Source: Sepiola atlantica (taxonomy: Eukaryota > Mollusca > Cephalopoda > Sepiida > Sepiolidae). From it: 64,000 nucleotides of DNA. The stretch is taken from contig CAUVYP010001193.1 in NCBI GenBank assembly GCA_963556195.1, forward strand, positions 1 to 64,000, given 5' to 3'. This document shows positions 11,201 to 24,229 of the stretch, piece after piece (position 1 is the stretch's first letter; each line of letters begins with the position of its first letter). The notes below the pieces were generated by a model. It was not told the origin of the DNA. It did no database searches and was given only the letters and a program-made list of their open reading frames with translations. The translations under genes and the position numbers were made by a program.

Positions 11201-14200
11201 ACAAACATCCACATTCGAAAGTCATAATTCCATGTTGTAAAGCGTAAACCTGATGAAATCTAGTGAAAATCGTCTCGCCATTCGTGTTTTTCATTAGTTT
11301 TTCACGAATATCGATTACACGCACATCCACATTAGAAAGTCATAATTCCATGTTGTAAAGCGTAAACCGTATGAAATCAAGTGAAAATCGTCTCGCACAA
11401 CGTGTTTTTCATTAGTTATTCACGAATATCGTTTACACAAACATCCACATTCGAAAGTCATAATTCCATGTTGTAAAGCGTAAACCTGATGAAATCTAGT
11501 GAAAATCGACTCGCACAACGTGTTTTTCATTAGTTATTCACGAATATCGTTTACACAAACATCCACATTCGAAAGTCATAATTCCATGTTGTAAAGCGTA
11601 AACCTGATGAAATCTAGTGAAAATCGTCTCGCACAACGTGTTTTTTCACTCAGTTATACACGAATATCGTTTACACAAACATCCACATTCAAAAGTCATA
11701 ATTCCATGTTATAAAGCGTAAACCTGATGAAATCTAGTGAAAATCGACTCGCACAACGTGTTTTTCATTAGTTATTCACGGATATCGTTTACACAAACAT
11801 CCACATTCGAAAGTCATAATTCCATGTTGTAAAGCGTAAACCTGATGAAATCAAGTGAAAATCGACGCGCACAACGTGTTTTTCATTAGTTATTCACGAA
11901 TATCGTTTACACAAACATCCACATTCGAAAGTCATAATTCCATGTTGTAAAGCGTAAACCTGATGAAATCAAGTGAAAATCGTCTCGCACAACGTGTTTT
12001 TACTCAGTTATTCATGAATATCGATTAGACAAACATCCACATTCTAAATTCATAAATCCATGTTGTAAAGCGTAAACCGTATGAAATCTAGTGAAAATCG
12101 TCTCGCCATTCGTGTTTTTCATTAGTTTTTCACGAATATCGATTACACGCACATCCACATTAGAAAGTCATAATTCCATGTTGTAAAGCGTAAACCGTAT
12201 GAAATCAAGTGAAAATCGTCTCGCACAACGTGTTTTTACTCAGTTATTCACGAATATCGTTTACACAAACATCCACATTCAAAAGTCATAATTCCATGTT
12301 ATAAAGCGTAAACCTGATGAAATCTAGTGAAAATCGACTCGCACAACGTGTTTTTCATTAGTTATTCACGAATATCGTTTACACAAACATCCACATTCGA
12401 AAGTCATAATTCCATGTTGTAAAGCGTAAACCTGATGAAATCTAGTGAAAATCGTCTCGCACAACGTGTTTTTACTCAGTTATTCACGAATATCGATTAG
12501 ACAAACATCCACATTCGAAAGTCATAATTCCATGTTGTAAAGCGTAAACCTGATGAAATCTAGTGAAAATCGACTCGCACAACGTGTTTTTCATTAGTTA
12601 TTCACGAATATCGTTTACACAAACATCCACATTCGAAAGTCATAATTCCATGTTGTAAAGCGTAAACCGTATGAAATCTAGTGAAAATCGTCTCGCACAA
12701 CGTGTTTTTCATTAGTTATTCACGGATATCGATTACACGCACATCCACATTAGAAAGTCATAATTCCATGTTGTAAAGCGTAAACCTGATGAAATCAAGT
12801 GAAAATCGACGCGCACAACGTGTTTTTCATTAGTTATTCACGTATATCGTTTACACAAACATCCACATTCGAAAGTCATAATTCCATGTTGTAAAGCGTA
12901 AACCTGATGAAATCAAGTGAAAATCGTCTCGCACAACGTGTTTTTACTCAGTTATTCACGAATATCGATTAGACAAACATCCACATTCAAAAGTCATAAT
13001 TCCATGTTATAAAGCGTAAACCTGATGAAATCTAGTGAAAATCGACTCGCACAACGTGTTTTTCATTAGTTATTCACGAATATCGTTTACACAAACATCC
13101 ACATTCGAAAGTCATAATTCCATGTTATAAAGCGTAAACCTGATGAAATCTAGTGAAAATCGTCTCGCACAACGTGTTTTTCATTAGTTTTTCACGAATA
13201 TCGATTACACGCACATCCACATTCGAAAGTCATAATTCCATGTTGTAAAGCGTAAACCGTATGAAATCAAGTGAAAATCGTCTCGCACAACGTGTTTTTA
13301 CTCAGTTATTCACGTATATCGTTTACACAAACATCCACATTCAAAAGTCATAATTCCATGTTGTAAAGCGTAAACCTGATGAAATCAAGTGAAAATCGAC
13401 GCGCACAACGTGTTTTTCATTAGTTATTCACGTATATCGTTTACACAAACATCCACATTCGAAAGTCATAATTCCATGTTATAAAGCGTAAACCTGATGA
13501 AATCTAGTGAAAATCGACTCGCACAACGTGTTTTTCATTAGTTATTCACGGATATCGTTTACACAAACATCCACATTCGAAAGTCATAATTCCATGTTGT
13601 AAAGCGTAAACCTGATGAAATCAAGTGAAAATCGTCTCGCACAACGTGTTTTTACTCAGTTATTCACGAATATCGATTAGACAAACATCCACATTCGAAA
13701 GTCATAATTCCATGTTGTAAAGCGTAAACCTGATGAAATCTAGTGAAAATCGTCTCGCCATTCGTGTTTTTCATTAGTTTTTCACGAATATCGATTACAC
13801 GCACATCCACATTAGAAAGTCATAATTCCATGTTGTAAAGCGTAAACCGTATGAAATCAAGTGAAAATCGTCTCGCACAACGTGTTTTTCATTAGTTATT
13901 CACGAATATCGTTTACACAAACATCCACATTCGAAAGTCATAATTCCATGTTGTAAAGCGTAAACCTGATGAAATCTAGTGAAAATCGACTCGCACAACG
14001 TGTTTTTCATTACTTATTCACGGATATCGTTTACACAAACATCCACATTCGAAAGTCATAATTCCATGTTGTAAAGCGTAAACCTGATGAAATCTAGTGA
14101 AAATCGTCTCGCACAACGTGTTTTTTCACTCAGTTATACACGAATATCGTTTACACAAACATCCACATTCAAAAGTCATAATTCCATGTTATAAAGCGTA

Positions 14201-14558
14201 AACCTGATGAAATCAAGTGAAAATCGTCTCGCACAACGTGTTTTTACTCAGTTATTCACGTATATCGTTTACACAAACATCCACATTCGAAAGTCATAAT
14301 TCCATGTTGTAAAGCGTAAACCTGATGAACGCTAGCGAAAATCGTCTCGCACAACGTGTTTTTCATTAGTTTTTCACGAATATTGATTACACGCACATCC
14401 ACATTAGAAAGTCATAATTCCATGTTGTAAAGCGTAAACCTGATGAAATCAAGTGAAAATCGTCTCGCACAACGTGTTTTTACTCAGTTATTCACGAATA
14501 TCGATTAGACAAACATCTACAATCGAAAGTCATAATTCCATGATGTAAAGCGTAAACC
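8275..14558 (+). repeat. 70-monomer unit, copy 2 (first 53 monomers)
   Basis: Matches 1-6,285 at an offset of 8,274 bp, then 8,273 bp after the extra A at 612. The differences I noticed are that single-base indel, 13,222-13,224 (cattcgaaag versus cattagaaag), 14,012 (ttacttatt versus ttagttatt) and 14,330 (gaacgct versus gaaagct). This implies well over 99.9% identity and a very recent event. After 14,558 the match jumps by exactly four monomers (offset 7,801) for about one monomer and then ends. Confidence 0.92.
9457..9578 (+). repeat. Second copy of the 122-bp slippage monomer
   Basis: Matches 1,184-1,305 exactly by eye, displaced by 8,273 bp. It shares the tripled TGAAA(A)TC word, the 7-bp loss and the acacgaac change. 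Sharing such a rare double event shows that the two 8.27-kb units descend from one copy. Confidence 0.92.
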
Positions 14559-15013
14559 TGATGAAATCTAGTGAAAATTGACTCGCACAACGTGTTTTTC
14601 ATTAGTTATTCACGAATATCGTTTACACAAACATCCACATTAGAAAGTCATAATTCCATGTTGTAAAGCGTAAACCTGATGAAATCAAGTGAAAATCGAC
14701 GCGCACAACGTGTTTTTCATTAGTTATTCACGTATATCGTTTACACAAACATCCACATTCGAAAGTCATAATTCCATGTTGTAAAGCGTAAACCTGATGA
14801 AATCTAGTGAAAATCGTCTCGCCATTCGTGTTTTTCATTAGTTTTTCACGAATATCGATTACACGCACATCCACATTAGAAAGTCATAATTCCATGTTGT
14901 ATAGCGTAAACCGTATGAAATCAAGTGACAATCGTCTCGCACAACGTGTTTTTCATTAGTTATTCACGAATATCGTTTACACAAACATCCACATTCGAAA
15001 GTCATAATTCCAT
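14559..15013 (+). repeat. Module shared with 26,965-27,419
   Basis: At an offset of 12,406 bp this stretch, with its left flank back to the H monomer at 14,120, matches 26,526-27,419: H, P-like, S, Q with catctacaat, L, R, M, P. A private pair of changes, gttgtatagcg and gtgacaat, marks the P monomer at 14,896. The same pair recurs at 17,377, so that monomer was itself copied. Confidence 0.85.
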
Positions 15014-15249
15014 GTTGTAAAGCGTAAACCTGATGAAATCTAGTGAAAATCGTCTCGCACAACGTGTTTTTCATTAGTTTTTCACGAATATCGATTACAC
15101 GCACATCCACATTAGAAAGTCATAATTCCATGTTGTAAAGCGTAAACCTGATGAAATCTAGTGAAAATCGTCTCGCACAACGTGTTTTTCATTAGTTTTT
15201 CACGAATATCGATTACACGCACATCCACATTAGAAAGTCATAATTCCAT
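15014..15249 (+). repeat. Two tandem N monomers
   Basis: Two consecutive N-type copies (gtctcgcacaacg, tttttcacg, acacgcac) form the junction between the module shared with 27 kb and the 53-monomer duplication starting at 15,250. Similar N-N pairs occur inside the 11-monomer HOR (37.7-37.9, 39.0-39.2, 59.4-59.6 and 60.7-60.9 kb). Confidence 0.8.
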
Positions 15250-17463
15250 GTTGTAAAGCGTAAACCTGATGAAATCAAGTGAAAATCGTCTCGCACAACG
15301 TGTTTTTACTCAGTTATTCACGAATATCGTTTACACAAACATCCACATTCAAAAGTCATAATTCCATGTTATAAAGCGTAAACCTGATGAAATCTAGTGA
15401 AAATCGACTCGCACAACGTGTTTTTCATTAGTTATTCACGTATATCGTTTACACAAACATCCACATTCAAAAGTCGTAATTACATGTTGTAAAGCGTAAA
15501 CCTGATGAAATCTAGTGAAAATTGACTCGCACAACGTGTTTTTCATTAGTTATTCACGAATATCGTTTACACAAACATCCACATTCGAAAGTCATAATTC
15601 CATGTTGTAAAAGCGTAAACCTGATGAAATCTAGTGAAAATCGACTCGCACAACGTGTTTTTCATTAGTTATTCACGAATATCGTTTACACAAACATCCA
15701 CATTCGAAAGTCATAATTCCATGTTGTAAAGCGTAAACCTGATGAAATCTAGTGAAAATCGTCTCGCACAACGTGTTTTTTCACTCAGTTATACACGAAT
15801 ATCGTTTACACAAACATCCACATTCAAAAGTCATAATTCCATGTTATAAAGCGTAAACCTGATGAAATCTAGTGAAAATCGACTCGCACAACGTGTTTTT
15901 CATTAGTTATTCACGGATATCGTTTACACAAACATCCACATTCGAAAGTCATAATTCCATGTTGTAAAGCGTAAACCTGATGAAATCAAGTGAAAATCGA
16001 CGCGCACAACGTGTTTTTCATTAGTTATTCACGAATATCGTTTACACAAACATCCACATTCGAAAGTCATAATTCCATGTTGTAAAGCGTAAACCTGATG
16101 AAATCAAGTGAAAATCGTCTCGCACAACGTGTTTTTACTCAGTTATTCACGAATATCGATTAGACAAACATCCACATTCTAAATTCATAAATCCATGTTG
16201 TAAAGCGTAAACCTGATGAAATCTAGTGAAAATCGTCTCGCACAACGTGTTTTTCATTAGTTTTTCACGAATATCGATTACACGCACATCCACATTAGAA
16301 AGTCATAATTCCATGTTGTAAAGCGTAAACCGTATGAAATCAAGTGAAAATCGTCTCGCACAACGTGTTTTTACTCAGTTATTCACGTATATCGTTTACA
16401 CAAACATCCACATTCAAAAGTCATAATTCCATGTTATAAAGCGTAAACCTGATGAAATCTAGTGCAAATCGACTCGCACAACGTGTTTTTCATTAGTTAT
16501 TCACGAATATCGTTTACACAAACATCCACATTCAAAAGTCATAATTCCATGTTATAAAGCGTAAACCTGATGAAATCTAGTGAAAATCGACTCGCACAAC
16601 GTGTTTTTCATTAGTTATTCACGGATATCGTTTACACAAACATCCACATTCGAAAGTCATAATTCCATGTTGTAAAGCGTAAACCTGATGAAATCAAGTG
16701 AAAATCGACGCGCACAACGTGTTTTTCATTAGTTATTCACGTATATCGTTTACACAAACATCCACATTCGAAAGTCATAATTCCATGTTATAAAGCGTAA
16801 ACCTGATGAAATCTAGTGAAAATCGACTCGCACAACGTGTTTTTCATTAGTTATTCACGGATATCGTTTACACAAACATCCACATTCGAAAGTCATAATT
16901 CCATGTTGTAAAGCGTAAACCTGATGAAATCAAGTGAAAATCGTCTCGCACAACGTGTTTTTACTCAGTTATTCACGAATATCGATTAGACAAACATCCA
17001 CATTCTAAATTCATAATTCCATGTTGTAAAGCGTAAACCTGATGAAATCTAGTGAAAATCGTCTCGCCATTCGTGTTTTTCATTAGTTTTTCACGAATAT
17101 CGATTACACGCACATCCACATTAGAAAGTCATAATTCCATGTTGTAAAGCGTAAACCTGATGAAATCAAGTGAAAATCGACGCGCACAACGTGTTTTTCA
17201 TTAGTTATTCACGTATATCGTTTACACAAACATCCACATTCGAAAGTCATAATTCCATGTTGTAAAGCGTAAACCTGATGAAATCTAGTGAAAATCGTCT
17301 CGCCATTCGTGTTTTTCATTAGTTTTTCACGAATATCGATTACACGCACATCCACATTAGAAAGTCATAATTCCATGTTGTATAGCGTAAACCGTATGAA
17401 ATCAAGTGACAATCGTCTCGCACAACGTGTTTTTCATTAGTTATTCACGAATATCGTTTACAC
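15250..17463 (+). repeat. Segment duplicated 6,261 bp downstream, copy 1
   Basis: Corresponds to 21,511-23,724. The offset equals 53 monomers plus 7 bp, accounted for by three H copies and one extra A. Shared rare marks are gttgtaaaag (15,604/21,865) and gtgcaaatcg (16,461/22,722). Inside the match one whole monomer differs: M at 17,035 against N at 23,296. The copy ends at a chimeric monomer (see 17,464). Confidence 0.9.
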
Positions 17464-18438
17464 GCACATCCACATTAGAAAGTCATAATTCCATGTTGTA
17501 AAGCGTAAACCGTATGAAATCAAGTGAAAATCGTCTCGCACAACGTGTTTTTACTCAGTTATTCACGAATATCGTTTACACAAACATCCACATTCAAAAG
17601 TCATAATTCCATGTTATAAAGCGTAAACCTGATGAAATCTAGTGAAAATCGACTCGCACAACGTGTTTTTCATTAGTTATTCACGTATATCGTTTACACA
17701 AACATCCACATTCAAAAGTCGTAATTACATGTTGTAAAGCGTAAACCTGATGAAATCTAGTGAAAATCGACTCGCACAACGTGTTTTTCATTAGTTATTC
17801 ACGGATATCGTTTACACAAACATCCACATTCGAAAGTCATAATTCCATGTTGTAAAGCGTAAACCTGATGAAATCAAGTGAAAATCGACGCGCACAACGT
17901 GTTTTTCATTAGTTATTCACGTATATCGTTTACACAAACATCCACATTCGAAAGTCATAATTCCATGTTGTAAAGCGTAAACCTGATGAAATCTAGTGAA
18001 AATCGTCTCGCCATTCGTGTTTTTCATTAGTTTTTCACGAATATCGATTACACGCACATCCACATTAGAAAGTCATAATTCCATGTTGTAAAGCGTAAAC
18101 CGTATGAAATCAAGTGAAAATCGTCTCGCACAACGTGTTTTTACTCAGTTATTCACGAATATCGTTTACACAAACATCCACATTCAAAAGTCATAATTCC
18201 ATGTTATAAAGCGTAAACCTGATGAAATCTAGTGAAAATCGACTCGCACAACGTGTTTTTCATTAGTTATTCACGTATATCGTTTACACAAACATCCACA
18301 TTCAAAAGTCGTAATTACATGTTGTAAAGCGTAAACCTGATGAAATCAAGTGAAAATCGACGCGCACAACGTGTTTTTCATTAGTTATTCACGTATATCG
18401 TTTACACAAACATCCACATTCAAAAGTCGTAATTACAT
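17464..18438 (+). repeat. Module related to 7,064-8,274
   Basis: Begins inside a chimeric monomer whose left part reads cgtttacac and right part gcacatccacattag. It then follows the order seen at 7.06-8.27 kb (P, T with gtaattacatg, G, R, M, P, T, R). The offset is 10,400 bp, changing to 10,164 bp because two monomers (G-R) are missing here. The final 18,439 boundary corresponds to the end of the 70-monomer unit at 8,275. Confidence 0.85.
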
Positions 18439-19620
18439 GTTGTAAAGCGTAAACCTGATGAAATCTAGTGAAAATCGACTCGCACAACGTGTTTTTCATT
18501 AGTTATTCACGAATATCGTTTACACAAACATCCACATTCAAAAGTCATAATTCCATGTTATAAAGCGTAAACCTGATGAAATCTAGTGAAAATCGACTCG
18601 CACAACGTGTTTTTCATTAGTTATTCACGGATATCGTTTACACAAACATCCACATTCGAAAGTCATAATTCCATGTTGTAAAGCGTAAACCTGATGAAAT
18701 CAAGTGAAAATCGACGCGCACAACGTGTTTTTCATTAGTTATTCACGTATATCGTTTACACAAACATCCACATTCGAAAGTCATAATTCCATGTTATAAA
18801 GCGTAAACCTGATGAAATCTAGTGAAAATCGACTCGCACAACGTGTTTTTCATTAGTTATTCACGGATATCGTTTACACAAACATCCACATTCGAAAGTC
18901 ATAATTCCATGTTGTAAAGCGTAAACCTGATGAAATCAAGTGAAAATCGACGCGCACAACGTGTTTTTCATTAGTTATTCACGTATATCGTTTACACAAA
19001 CATCCACATTCGAAAGTCATAATTCCATGTTGTAAAGCGTAAACCTGATGAAATCTAGTGAAAATCGTCTCGCCATTCGTGTTTTTCATTAGTTTTTCAC
19101 GAATATCGATTACACGCACATCCACATTAGAAAGTCATAATTCCATGTTGTAAAGCGTAAACCGTATGAAATCAAGTGAAAATCGTCTCGCACAACGTGT
19201 TTTTCATTAGTTATTCACGTATATCGTTTACACAAACATCCACATTCGAAAGTCATAATTCCATGTTGTAAAGCGTAAACCTGATGAAATCTAGTGAAAA
19301 TTGACTCGCACAACGTGTTTTTCATTAGTTATTCACGAATATCGTTTACACAAACATCCACATTCGAAAGTCATAATTCCATGTTGTAAAGCGTAAACCT
19401 GATGAAATCTAGTGAAAATCGACTCGCACAACGTGTTTTTCATTAGTTATTCACGAATATCGTTTACACAAACATCCACATTCGAAAGTCATAATTCCAT
19501 GTTGTAAAGCGTAAACCTGATGAAATCTCGTGAAAATCGTCTCGCACAACGTGTTTTTTCACTCAGTTATACACGAATATCGTTTACACAAACATCCACA
19601 TTCAAAAGTCGTAATTACAT
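18439..19620 (+). repeat. 10-monomer HOR, unit 1 (1,182 bp)
   Basis: The order is A, G, R, G, R, M, P-like (cattag, tatatcg), L, A, H. The length is 10x118 plus 2 for H. The cacggatatcg sites at 18,629, 19,811 and 20,993, and the H sites at 19,553 and 20,735, are exactly 1,182 bp apart. A private change ctcgtgaaaat marks the H monomer of this unit (near 19,528). Confidence 0.92.
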
Positions 19621-20802
19621 GTTGTAAAGCGTAAACCTGATGAAATCTAGTGAAAATCGACTCGCACAACGTGTTTTTCATTAGTTATTCACGAATATCG
19701 TTTACACAAACATCCACATTCAAAAGTCATAATTCCATGTTATAAAGCGTAAACCTGATGAAATCTAGTGAAAATCGACTCGCACAACGTGTTTTTCATT
19801 AGTTATTCACGGATATCGTTTACACAAACATCCACATTCGAAAGTCATAATTCCATGTTGTAAAGCGTAAACCTGATGAAATCAAGTGAAAATCGACGCG
19901 CACAACGTGTTTTTCATTAGTTATTCACGTATATCGTTTACACAAACATCCACATTCGAAAGTCATAATTCCATGTTATAAAGCGTAAACCTGATGAAAT
20001 CTAGTGAAAATCGACTCGCACAACGTGTTTTTCATTAGTTATTCACGGATATCGTTTACACAAACATCCACATTCGAAAGTCATAATTCCATGTTGTAAA
20101 GCGTAAACCTGATGAAATCAAGTGAAAATCGACGCGCACAACGTGTTTTTCATTAGTTATTCACGTATATCGTTTACACAAACATCCACATTCGAAAGTC
20201 ATAATTCCATGTTGTAAAGCGTAAACCTGATGAAATCTAGTGAAAATCGTCTCGCCATTCGTGTTTTTCATTAGTTTTTCACGAATATCGATTACACGCA
20301 CATCCACATTAGAAAGTCATAATTCCATGTTGTAAAGCGTAAACCGTATGAAATCAAGTGAAAATCGTCTCGCACAACGTGTTTTTCATTAGTTATTCAC
20401 GTATATCGTTTACACAAACATCCACATTCGAAAGTCATAATTCCATGTTGTAAAGCGTAAACCTGATGAAATCTAGTGAAAATTGACTCGCACAACGTGT
20501 TTTTCATTAGTTATTCACGAATATCGTTTACACAAACATCCACATTCGAAAGTCATAATTCCATGTTGTAAAGCGTAAACCTGATGAAATCTAGTGAAAA
20601 TCGACTCGCACAACGTGTTTTTCATTAGTTATTCACGAATATCGTTTACACAAACATCCACATTCGAAAGTCATAATTCCATGTTGTAAAGCGTAAACCT
20701 GATGAAATCTAGTGAAAATCGTCTCGCACAACGTGTTTTTTCACTCAGTTATACACGAATATCGTTTACACAAACATCCACATTCAAAAGTCATAATTCC
20801 AT
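19621..20802 (+). repeat. 10-monomer HOR, unit 2 (1,182 bp)
   Basis: Same monomer order as unit 1. It differs at the unit edges: unit 1's H monomer ends gtaattacatg, whereas this unit's H monomer ends with the ordinary gtcataattccatg. The G-R doublet is repeated twice within each unit, so an earlier dimer expansion is nested in the 10-mer. Confidence 0.92.
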
Positions 20803-21510
20803 GTTATAAAGCGTAAACCTGATGAAATCTAGTGAAAATCGACTCACACAACGTGTTTTTCATTAGTTATTCACGAATATCGTTTACACAAACATCCACA
20901 TTCAAAAGTCATAATTCCATGTTATAAAGCGTAAACCTGATGAAATCTAGTGAAAATCGACTCGCACAACGTGTTTTTCATTAGTTATTCACGGATATCG
21001 TTTACACAAACATCCACATTCGAAAGTCATAATTCCATGTTGTAAAGCGTAAACCTGATGAAATCAAGTGAAAATCGACGCGCACAACGTGTTTTTCATT
21101 AGTTATTCACGTATATCGTTTACACAAACATCCACATTCGAAAGTCATAATTCCATGTTATAAAGCGTAAACCTGATGAAATCTAGTGAAAATCGACTCG
21201 CACAACGTGTTTTTCATTAGTTATTCACGGATATCGTTTACACAAACATCCACATTCGAAAGTCATAATTCCATGTTGTAAAGCGTAAACCTGATGAAAT
21301 CAAGTGAAAATCGACGCGCACAACGTGTTTTTCATTAGTTATTCACGTATATCGTTTACACAAACATCCACATTCGAAAGTCATAATTCCATGTTGTAAA
21401 GCGTAAACCTGATGAAATCTAGTGAAAATCGTCTCGCCATTCGTGTTTTTCATTAGTTTTTCACGAATATCGATTACACGCACATCCACATTAGAAAGTC
21501 ATAATTCCAT
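20803..21510 (+). repeat. 10-monomer HOR, partial unit 3 (6 monomers)
   Basis: Repeats the first six monomers (A, G, R, G, R, M) and stops at 21,510, exactly where the 6,261-bp duplication begins. Its first monomer carries gactcacacaacg, a change also seen at 277 and 8,551 in the 70-monomer units. This ties the HOR to that ancestor. Confidence 0.9.
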
Positions 21511-23724
21511 GTTGTAAAGCGTAAACCTGATGAAATCAAGTGAAAATCGTCTCGCACAACGTGTTTTTACTCAGTTATTCACGAATATCGTTTACACAAA
21601 CATCCACATTCAAAAGTCATAATTCCATGTTATAAAGCGTAAACCTGATGAAATCTAGTGAAAATCGACTCGCACAACGTGTTTTTCATTAGTTATTCAC
21701 GTATATCGTTTACACAAACATCCACATTCAAAAGTCGTAATTACATGTTGTAAAGCGTAAACCTGATGAAATCTAGTGAAAATTGACTCGCACAACGTGT
21801 TTTTCATTAGTTATTCACGAATATCGTTTACACAAACATCCACATTCGAAAGTCATAATTCCATGTTGTAAAAGCGTAAACCTGATGAAATCTAGTGAAA
21901 ATCGACTCGCACAACGTGTTTTTCATTAGTTATTCACGAATATCGTTTACACAAACATCCACATTCGAAAGTCATAATTCCATGTTGTAAAGCGTAAACC
22001 TGATGAAATCTAGTGAAAATCGTCTCGCACAACGTGTTTTTTCACTCAGTTATACACGAATATCGTTTACACAAACATCCACATTCAAAAGTCATAATTC
22101 CATGTTATAAAGCGTAAACCTGATGAAATCTAGTGAAAATCGACTCGCACAACGTGTTTTTCATTAGTTATTCACGGATATCGTTTACACAAACATCCAC
22201 ATTCGAAAGTCATAATTCCATGTTGTAAAGCGTAAACCTGATGAAATCAAGTGAAAATCGACGCGCACAACGTGTTTTTCATTAGTTATTCACGAATATC
22301 GTTTACACAAACATCCACATTCGAAAGTCATAATTCCATGTTGTAAAGCGTAAACCTGATGAAATCAAGTGAAAATCGTCTCGCACAACGTGTTTTTACT
22401 CAGTTATTCACGAATATCGATTAGACAAACATCCACATTCTAAATTCATAAATCCATGTTGTAAAGCGTAAACCTGATGAAATCTAGTGAAAATCGTCTC
22501 GCACAACGTGTTTTTCATTAGTTTTTCACGAATATCGATTACACGCACATCCACATTAGAAAGTCATAATTCCATGTTGTAAAGCGTAAACCGTATGAAA
22601 TCAAGTGAAAATCGTCTCGCACAACGTGTTTTTACTCAGTTATTCACGTATATCGTTTACACAAACATCCACATTCAAAAGTCATAATTCCATGTTATAA
22701 AGCGTAAACCTGATGAAATCTAGTGCAAATCGACTCGCACAACGTGTTTTTCATTAGTTATTCACGAATATCGTTTACACAAACATCCACATTCAAAAGT
22801 CATAATTCCATGTTATAAAGCGTAAACCTGATGAAATCTAGTGAAAATCGACTCGCACAACGTGTTTTTCATTAGTTATTCACGGATATCGTTTACACAA
22901 ACATCCACATTCGAAAGTCATAATTCCATGTTGTAAAGCGTAAACCTGATGAAATCAAGTGAAAATCGACGCGCACAACGTGTTTTTCATTAGTTATTCA
23001 CGTATATCGTTTACACAAACATCCACATTCGAAAGTCATAATTCCATGTTATAAAGCGTAAACCTGATGAAATCTAGTGAAAATCGACTCGCACAACGTG
23101 TTTTTCATTAGTTATTCACGGATATCGTTTACACAAACATCCACATTCGAAAGTCATAATTCCATGTTGTAAAGCGTAAACCTGATGAAATCAAGTGAAA
23201 ATCGTCTCGCACAACGTGTTTTTACTCAGTTATTCACGAATATCGATTAGACAAACATCCACATTCTAAATTCATAAATCCATGTTGTAAAGCGTAAACC
23301 TGATGAAATCTAGTGAAAATCGTCTCGCACAACGTGTTTTTCATTAGTTTTTCACGAATATCGATTACACGCACATCCACATTAGAAAGTCATAATTCCA
23401 TGTTGTAAAGCGTAAACCTGATGAAATCAAGTGAAAATCGACGCGCACAACGTGTTTTTCATTAGTTATTCACGTATATCGTTTACACAAACATCCACAT
23501 TCGAAAGTCATAATTCCATGTTGTAAAGCGTAAACCTGATGAAATCTAGTGAAAATCGTCTCGCCATTCGTGTTTTTCATTAGTTTTTCACGAATATCGA
23601 TTACACGCACATCCACATTAGAAAGTCATAATTCCATGTTGTAAAGCGTAAACCGTATGAAATCAAGTGAAAATCGTCTCGCACAACGTGTTTTTCATTA
23701 GTTATTCACGAATATCGTTTACAC
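21511..23724 (+). repeat. Segment duplicated from 15,250, copy 2
   Basis: Matches 15,250-17,463 at an offset of 6,261 bp. Differences noticed: one base near 23,277 (ataaatcc versus ataattcc), the M/N monomer exchange at 23,296, and two private bases in the P monomer of copy 1 (tatagcg, gtgacaat). The left edge at 21,511 coincides with the end of the 10-monomer HOR. Confidence 0.9.
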
Positions 23725-24229
23725 AAACATCCACATTCGAAAGTCATAATTCCATGTTGTAAAGCGTAAACCTGATGAAATCTAGTGAAAATCGACTCGC
23801 ACAACGTGTTTTTCATTAGTTATTCACGAATATCGTTTACACAAACATCCACATTCGAAAGTCATAATTCCATGTTGTAAAGCGTAAACCTGATGAAATC
23901 TAGTGAAAATCGTCTCGCACAACGTGTTTTTTCACTCAGTTATACACGAATATCGTTTACACAAACATCCACATTCAAAAGTCATAATTCCATGTTATAA
24001 AGCGTAAACCTGATGAAATCTAGTGAAAATCGACTCGCACAACGTGTTTTTCATTAGTTATTCACGGATATCGTTTACACAAACATCCACATTCGAAAGT
24101 CATAATTCCATGTTATAAAGCGTAAACCTGATGAAATCTAGTGAAAATCGACTCGCACAACGTGTTTTTCATTAGTTATTCACGGATATCGTTTACACAA
24201 ACATCCACATTCGAAAGTCATAATTCCAT
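23725..24229 (+). repeat. Bridge related to 3,166-3,670
   Basis: At an offset of 20,559 bp this bridge and its flanks (about 23.4-24.65 kb) follow 2.85-4.09 kb, with H at 23,926/3,367 and attcatgaat at 24,296/3,737. One monomer is exchanged: 24,112-24,229 is a G copy with gttataaag, whereas the equivalent at 3,553-3,670 is an R copy. Confidence 0.85.
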
